Of a DNA stretch of 64,000 bases, positions 36,601 through 45,600 are shown piece after piece. Source of the stretch: Paragorgia papillata (taxonomy: Eukaryota > Cnidaria > Anthozoa > Scleralcyonacea > Coralliidae). Made by a program: the position numbers and the translations under genes. The stretch covers positions 351,001 to 415,000 of the forward strand of contig JAWNZC010000471.1 in NCBI GenBank assembly GCA_035771165.1, written 5' to 3'. The notes under the pieces were generated by a model that saw only the letters and a program-made list of their open reading frames with translations, was not told the origin of the DNA and did no database searches. The stretch's first letter is position 1; every line of letters starts with the position of its first letter.

Positions 36601-39600
36601 AGACCTTACTTTACATTGTGAGACCTTACTTTACATTGCGAGACCTTTCATTACATTGCGAGACCTTACTTTACATTGTGAGACCTTACTTTACATTGCG
36701 AGACCTTACTTTACATTGCGAGACCTTACTTTACATTGTGAGACCTTAATTTACATTGCGAGACCTTACTTTACATTGCGAGACCTTACTTTACATTGTG
36801 AGACCTTAATTTACATTATGAGACCTTACTTTACATTGCGAGACCTTACTTTACATTGCGAGACCTTACTTTACATTGTGAGACCTTAATTTACATTGCG
36901 AGACCTTACTTTACATTGCGAGACTTACTTTACATTGCGAGATCTTACGTTGCGTTGTGAGACTTTCTCGTCTTAATCGGATACTTGCACGGACAGGAGT
37001 TTACAATTGTTTATTTTTTTTACTCAGATTCGCGGAAAAGGACTCGACTTTCCGCTGATATTGAAGAATTTTAATTTATTCAAGTGGATGGGAGGTAATG
37101 GATTTCGTACAAGCCATTATCCGTACGCGGAGGAGATCATGAACATGGCGGACGAGCTTGGCATTGTCGTGATCGACGAATGTCCTGGAGTGGGAATACG
37201 GGCGTAAGTTACACACTAGTGTCAATTAATCCAGTACGAGTGCAATCAAGCATTTTATTCATTCATACATGTATAGATCTCGTGAGCTGGCCTGGTTAGC
37301 GGGATGGCTTGTTTCCTTTTTAAACCGATCTCTATCAATCCGTGTTTACATGGGAATTGGGTTCCAGGATTGCAATAGGCGGGAAATCTGAAATCTATAA
37401 ATGTTAGAAAACACAAGAAAATTTACATCATATTTTGACAATGCCAATGTCAACAGAAAAAATTTGGCTGACTCGAGCAGGATTTGAACTCGCAACCTTC
37501 GGGATTCCGGTCCGCCGCTCTACCTGTTGAGGTACACATGGATTGGAGGCGAGTTTTATCTTAAGTGCACGAGATATTCTCGCGACAACTTAACGCTAAT
37601 CCGTGAGGACTTGCGGTGTTTCAAGTAATATATGAACAACGAGAGCGAGTGTTTCACCGGGGTATCCAAACACGAGAAAACAATGTATGAAAACACGAGC
37701 GCGTAGGGCGAGTATTTTTGTTAATTGTTTTCGAGTGTTTGGATACCCCGGTGGGACACGAGCTCGAGTTGTTCATATGACTTCTCAAATGAGCCCGAAC
37801 TGGAGAAAGTTCTCGCGAGAAAAAAAAGAGTCTGAGTACGAGTATGGTTGATGACGTCAAATCGGGACAAGCTGTAATTTCGACTACAGTTGTTTACTTT
37901 ACAATTGCGGACAAAGTACGTTCGCGGTGTGTTTTATTCGAGTGTTTCAACAAACCAGATAATGGCATAAACTCAGAGAATGGTATAACACTTCACAGGA
38001 AGGCTTGCACTAAAGGTTTAAGATTGGAGGCAAGAGAAAGACGCCAACTTTGCGTTGTTAACTTGTTAAGCGCAAACGCACACAAAGTGTAATTATAAGC
38101 CAGTCTATTCCCAACGTCGGTTTCGCTGGAAGAGTCCAGTACAAGATAAGCTCTATAGAAATCATCCGAGAAATGGATGGTATTAGAGTAACGTTCTACC
38201 CACCCGCATCTGCTCCACACGACCACCAAGAAGTGCTTTCAGGGCGAGCGATCCGAGTCACGCAGTGAGAAATCAACAAACCCGTTGTATATGAACCCAC
38301 GGTATAATAACTTTTTAGATATTTAGGAAATACGAACAAGAGTCAAATACCACTGAAAAATCCCAATCTTCCATACCCTTGAAATACATCTACTCTTGAA
38401 TATTTAATGAAAACAAAACAAGCAGTCTGATATCGTTTTTGTTGGGATGCTATAATTTTGCATGCGTAATTAAGATATTTGAGGAAGATTACGCATGCAG
38501 AAAAAATATATTGAATTACTTTGTAGTTGAGGGTGTTTCAGTGGGATATGCAAATGCCATCTCGTGATCAAATGGGCCTTCATTATTGGTTAACAAGACG
38601 CCTGCTCAAGGCGTTCACTCGGGCTACTGATTTCTGAAAGCTTCGCGTAGCCTGTGCGTACTCTAGCAAGATATTTGGCAATGCATATTTGCATAGATTT
38701 TCACAAATAGAATCTATGGTCTTATATGAACTGCAGCGGTGCAGAAAGCGCCGAAGGTTTGCTAATGTAATATAAACAAGGCCGTTTTTCTGAAAATTAA
38801 ACAATGGATCTATAAATTTATTTTTTTTAATCTTCAAAACTCTATAAAATCTCCCCCAAAATGCAGGAAATGGCATTTCAGAGACTCTAGATTTCAAGAT
38901 TTTCAGGGGGAGCATGCCCCCGGATCCCCCTAGAGATTTCGCGCGCCTTCGGTCCTCGCATTGTCTCCGTCCTCGCATTGTCTCCTATCCGCTGGGACAC
39001 CTGAATGAGTTCAATTCGGATTGAAAGTCAATCCGGATTCTTGTAAGCAACCCCAAATAACCAGCTGGCGGAGGTCTACAGTCTCTGAATGCCATCTTGT
39101 TTTCAATTAGATTAACCAATGTAGTTTTGTATCTTTCCTAGCCCAAATTTTGGACCAGATTCCTTGTCCCATCATCTAAGTGTAATGAATGAACTGGTAC
39201 GTCGTGACAAGAACCGTCCTTCTGTCGTCATGTGGTCTGTGGCCAATGAGCCTAGCTCGAATTTACCACAAGCTGAATCTTACTTCAGGTATTGTCTTGT
39301 GTATATGTTAATAATATACATGAAAAAATATCTCGACTGTGATTGGCTGATTCCAGTGCAGTTAATCCCAAACAACAGTGCAAAAATCTGTAATCACAGT
39401 GCAAAAATCTGTAATCACAGTGCAAAAATCTGTAATCACAGTGCAAAAATCTGTTATCACTAAGAACCAATCAAATTGATTGTACAGCGGATTTTTCTCG
39501 ACTCAAAACAAACAAAGATGGCGGCCAAGATTCGGCGGTTTTGGGGATAATTTGTTCAAATTTGAAGCTAGTTATACTTTAATATTGCCAAGTGAAGTAC

Positions 39601-42600
39601 CTACAAGAAGACCAGAAGCTTCTTTATGCCTCGAGTAAACTTTTTCAAGTAGTAAAGGAAGCGAAGCGTTTTTTAACGAATAAATATGCGAGAAGTGGAC
39701 GCCGTGAAACATGCGTACGTTAAAATGTTAGTACAGTTGTTTTGAACATTTTTTCATGTATATTATTAATAAGTAATAGCATGGTTTCTCGTGCAATTTG
39801 GAAAAACATGCACTCGTGAGTTTTTCAAATACTTTCAAATAGCACTCGTCCTTCGGACTCGTGCTATTTTGACAGTATTTGAAAAACTCACTCGTGCATG
39901 TTTTTTTCCAAATTGCACTCGAAACCATGCTATTACCTATACTAATGACTTCTTACTAATATACATGACAAAATTACTGCATCCTGTCGAGAGGTGTGCA
40001 ATGTTAATGTAATACAGTGCAGAAAATGAAATACAGTGCAAATTTCAACGAGTATTAAGCATTCTGATTGGCTAATAATAACCGGAAACTACCGGAAAGC
40101 CAATGAAATGCTTAGGCTCTAATAACACCGTCTTGAGTAACAACCAACGGCAAATATAGGACACCAGTTTCTTTTCGTTTAATTCACATCTTGTATATAT
40201 TCATGTGCTTGCACTTGTACGTGTGTTATCTCTTTTCAATTTGCATGCTCTATTACTACGTTCTCGGTTGGTTGGTTGGTTGGTTGGTTGTTGGTCAGTC
40301 GGTTGGTTGGTTGGTTGTTGGTCGGTCGGTTGGTTGGTTGGTTGTTGGTCGGTTGGTCGGTTGGTTGGTTGGTCGGTTGGTTGGTTGTTGATCGGTTGGT
40401 TGGTTGGTCGGTTGGTTGGTTGTTGGTCAGTCGGTTGGTTGGTTGGTTGTTGGTCGGTCGGTTGGTTGGTTGGTTGTTGGTCGGTTGGTCGGTTGGTTGG
40501 TTGGTCGGTTGGTTGGTTGTTGATCGGTTGGTTGGTTGGTCGGTTGGTTGGTTGTTGATCAGTCGGTCGGTTGGTTGGTTTTGGTTGGTTGGTTGGTTGG
40601 TCGGTCGGTCGGTCGGTTTGTTTGTTTGTTTGTTTGTTGGTTGGTTGGTTGGTTGGTTGGTTGGTTGGTTGGTTGGTTGGTTGGTTGGTTGGTTGGTTGG
40701 TCGGTCGGTTGGTCGGTCGGTTGGTCGGTCGGTCGGTCGGTTGGTTGGTTGGTTGGTTGGTTGTTTGGTTGGTTGGTCGATTGGTCAGTCTGTTGGTTTG
40801 TTGATTGGTTGGTTAGTTGACTGGTTGATTGGTTTGTTGGTTGGTTGATTGATTGGTTAGTTGGTTGGTCAATCAGTCGGTCGGTTGGTTGGTTTGCTTG
40901 TGGGTTGGTTTCGTCGTTGATTTGGTCGGTCGGTCGGTCGGTCGGTTGGTTGATTGGTCAGTCAGTCAGTCGGTCGGTCGGTATGTCAATCGGTCGGCCA
41001 TTCAGTCGGCCATTCAGTCCGTCGTTCGTTCATTTATTCATTCGTTCATTCGTTTGTTCGTTCATTTGTTTATATTCTTTTTCATTCAACCTCCTTTTTA
41101 ATACAGAAATTTAAAATATAATAACTTGACATTAAGCTATCAGTGACGTACTGAAAAGATTAGATTGTCGTGTATAAATTCTATTCGTTAAATAGCTAAG
41201 TTATTTTAACATGGTAAAATCAATAATGTTTATTTTTTAGAAATAGTTATTATGTTAGATTGTTATAGTATTATTTCGTTTTGTTTGTATTTAGGACTGT
41301 CATTAATTACACAAGGAATCTTGATCCGACTAGACCTGTAACGTTTGTGACCAATCAAAGTCCAACGGATGACCGAGCGGTAAGCAAGTATCCTGGACTG
41401 CAATGTAAATACAAAAATATTTTTTGCAATTCACGAACTGTCACGAAGAACAAAATTTCATTTTCACGATTTTTGGAAACAGTAAAAGTAATTTAATTAA
41501 TGATTTTCCAGATATCAGAATTAGATGTTTGAATTTTTTTTTTAAATTACTACTGTCACACCCGGCTGAGTAAAAGCCCTCTGGTTTTACTTCACAACTA
41601 CAGTAATCACGAGTCACGAAAGTACCCTCCCCCCTCTTATTAGGAAAGTATTCTATTAGATCGAGTTAAACAACGTTAGCCACCTTTCGGAATCGTCAAT
41701 AGAAAGGGGATATTACACGGTTGCAAGAAGATATGGATTTTATGTTCGAGTGGCAAGGCAAGGAGGTATTACTCTTGCCACGAGAACATAAACTCCATGG
41801 ACCGGTTGTACGAAGGCCGGATAGCGCTATCCACTGGATAGCGATTTTTTCAACCTTCGTAAAATTGGCCGTTGATTGTTATGACCTCAGATTAGGATTT
41901 GGTATTTATAAACTGAAGTTTTTAAGATCTATTGTGGGCTCCAGATCCGTAGTTTCACAGCTCTTCGGCCATTTTTACGAAGGTTGAAAAAATCGCTATC
42001 CAGTGAATAGCGCTATCCCGGCTTCGTACAACCGGCCCCAGATCTTCTTGCAACCGTGTTGGAACAACTTGTTCATGACTGTTGATTTATCCGTGAACAA
42101 GTTGTTCGAACCATAAGTGAACAACTTGTTGACAACTTGTTCACGGCGAGCAGCACAACATTGTTCACGCCTGTTGATATCCGTGAACAAGTTGCGCGTT
42201 TTTACGCGTGTATGTAGCCATGACTGGTCACTAAACGTGTGTACTTAGCTGTGTGTAAAATATTTGGACCATCCTAAAATTGATGCTCTTTCAAAAAGTC
42301 ATTATGCAGTGTGATGTCATAAGTATTACATTTGCATATCAAACAAACCTGAATATCTCAAGAATGAAGCAAGGAAACGAAATTCTACGAAATATGTTAC
42401 TTTATCATTTTAAGTGTTCTTTCAAATGCAATCATAAAAAACTGGGGTGAAATTTCGTTGCACAGGCACTTTAAAATATTATTGGTATGAATGGACTATT
42501 TCTTATCTTGTTCTTAGGTGCAGTTTGTCGATGTTATTTGTCATAATCATTACTATGGTTGGTACGAGGATTCAGGTCATCTAGAGCTTATCCAGTTACA

Positions 42601-45600
42601 GCTTGAGTACGATCTACGGCAGTGGTTCGACAAGTTTCACAGACCTGTGATTCAGTCTGAGTATGGAGCAGGAACCGTAGCTGGTCTACATATGGCAAGT
42701 GTCCTGCAACGTCTTCCGTGATTATATCACAATTATTCAATTATTCACAGTACATCAACATGGAACCATGTTTTTATTTTATTTATTTTATTTTAATAGC
42801 TTCGCTATATATTACAATAATAATAAAACGAAGAAAAATAAAACCAAACAAAGAAAAACAAAACGAATTAATACAAAAGTTAAATACAAATAAACAAACA
42901 AACAAACAAACAAACAAACAAACAAACAAACAAACAAACAAACAAACAAACAAACAAATGTATACCGGGTGTCCCAAAAAAAACTTGCGCTGTTTGATTT
43001 AATGTAACGTAAAATAAGTTTCAAATAAGTTTTATTGTATTCAGAAAGGGCTAACTTAGATTTTGTATATAACATTTGAATGTCCGTGCAACATTGACTG
43101 AGCTATCGATGTTTTAAATCGAATAAGCATATTTGACAATGCTAAAAATTTGCATAAAATGGCCTATCAAATATTATTTGGTTAAACTTGATATATAGTT
43201 TTATTGTGTTCAAAAGAACGAATGAAAAACATAATTGTTGTATAAACATTTATTCATTCATCAGAGAAAGTATGTCCTCTTGCATAGCACATTCAATACA
43301 AACCCAAACTCTTTGATCTTTTGTTAATCGAGGCATATTCGAAAGGCGAAGGCATATTCGAAGACCAACTTTTTAATACGAACTCCCAAAGGACATCAAA
43401 TATGCTTTCGAACGTTTATAAATGTTTCATGCTTATTTCGTTTCCCAAGAGACACGAAAGGCTAACTTACTAGGACATTACCCGAAATTAAAGTTAAGTT
43501 GAAATGCTAAAATTGAAATTGTTAATTTTTGTGGAAAATGGCAAATGTTTTCATATAAATTTGATCAACCGTGTTTCCCGACTTTTCTACTCGTTTTTAA
43601 AGCGTGCGCCAAATTCAAACATTTGTATCTCACGTAATATTACATGAAATTTTTAGGGCTGTATATCAAGATCTAAGTTAGCCTTTCCTCAATACAATAA
43701 AACTTATTTGAGTGTAATAGCTTTTATAGTTTTTACGTTACATGAAATCAAACAGCGCAAGTTTTTTTTGGGACACCCGGTATATAAATGTTATATTTCT
43801 TCTAAGTATAGTTTGTTTAGTTTATGGTACAAGTATATACGACGTTAATAAGGTCAAATATTAGCTCGGCTTATCCTGAAACGAACGAACGAACGAACGA
43901 ACGAACGAACGAACGAACGAACGAACGAACGAACGAACGAACGAGCTCACTAACTTATGAATTGTTTGTTTATTTATTTATTTATTATAGGATCCTCCAG
44001 TAATGTTTACAGAAGACTATCAGGTTAGTGATTTGTTACAGAGGCCAAATAAGATGGCTCAAAACAACTTCGGATGACTTAGAATGAGTTATTTAAAGAG
44101 GAAATGAAATGAAAATTAAGTTTGCTCTATCTTCAAGATCTCCAAAAAATAACAAAGAATTACTTTAACAGTTTTTTCATATTTCACTTCGTTCTCAAGT
44201 TATTTAGATTTGTTTGATATGTAAATGAGATGAACTATGACGTAAAGTTATGTACAGATAAATGTGAGTTATATAGCAAATCATGTATATCTTCGACATT
44301 ATCGAACAAAATTTGGTCTTGTGATGTTTAGTGTGTTGAAGTCTATATAGTTGCAAAGTTTTAAATAATATTGTTTAATAATTCCAAAGATATACATGAT
44401 TTTCCAATAACTCACAATAATCTGCCCATAACTTGTGAACGAAGTGAAATATATAGAAAAACTGTAAACGTCATTCTTTATCACTTTCAGGAGATCTTGA
44501 AGATGAAACAAACTTTCTTCGTTTTCAAGATATTTCAATTTGTTTGATACGTAAATGAGATGGTCTCTGACGTCAGGAGTGGGGTAAAATATTTTCATAC
44601 AGAGCAAAATCACTTACATATCTAACATGAAATGTTCAGCGTCGCAAGGAGTTTTTATGTGCACAGTTTCAAATGAAAACTTAGAGATATAACTGGTTTT
44701 GCTACATGTGAAAATATTTTACCCCACACCTGACGTCAGAGACCATCTCATTTACATTTCAAACAAATTGAAATATCTCGAAAACGAAGAGAGATACGAA
44801 AAAGTTGTAAAGGATGTTCTATTACAATTTTACGCGTTCTTTCAAATTAGACAAACTTAATTTTTAGTGCTATTTAAAGGACATTGGCAATAAAAATGAA
44901 GTTTATCAAATTTGAAAGAACTCGCAAAATTGTAATAGAAGATCTTTTACAACTTTTTTGTATCTTTCTTCGTTTTCAAGATATTCTAGTTTGTTTGATA
45001 TGTAAATTAGACGATCTCTGACGTCATGAGCAGGGTACAGTATTTTCATACATTACAAAATCACTTACACCTCTATGATTGCTCAACATAAAATGTTTAG
45101 TGTCACAAGGCGTTTTTATGTGCACAGTTTCAAGTTATTTCGTTAAACAAACTTGGAGATATAATTGATTTTGCTAGGTGTGAAAATACTGTACCCTGCT
45201 CATGACGTTCAGAGGCCATATAATTTACATATCAAACAAACTGGAATATCTTGAAAACGAAGAGAGATACAAAAAAGTTGGAAAAGATCTTCCATTACAA
45301 TTTTACAAGTTCTTTCAAATTAGACAAACTTAATTTTTATTGCCAATGTCCTTTAATTAAGCTACGGTTACAGGTGTTACTCCGAAATAACAAATCATAC
45401 GCGTCTAAATTCCACTTCGTCTCCAGTGGTACATTTTTGTTCTTTACACGCTGGACGTCATAGGCGTACGGGCAAATTTTGTAGGGGGGTGAACATAACT
45501 TGCCCGAATAAATGACGACGTCATAATTTATTAGGGGGTCCGGGTCATGCTCCCCCGGAAAATTTTTTGAACTCTTGAGTCTCTGAAAAGATATTTCCTG

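Noticed and set aside
36566..36889. Frame with [10 protein letters not shown] arrays
   Set aside because: Translation of the 20-bp intron 5 minisatellite.
38583..38978. 131-codon minus-strand frame
   Set aside because: It lies in GUSB intron 6, overlaps a degraded DNA-element remnant, and shows no recognisable domain.
40191..41114. [15 protein letters not shown] membrane-like proteins
   Set aside because: Translation of the GGTT microsatellite inside GUSB intron 7.
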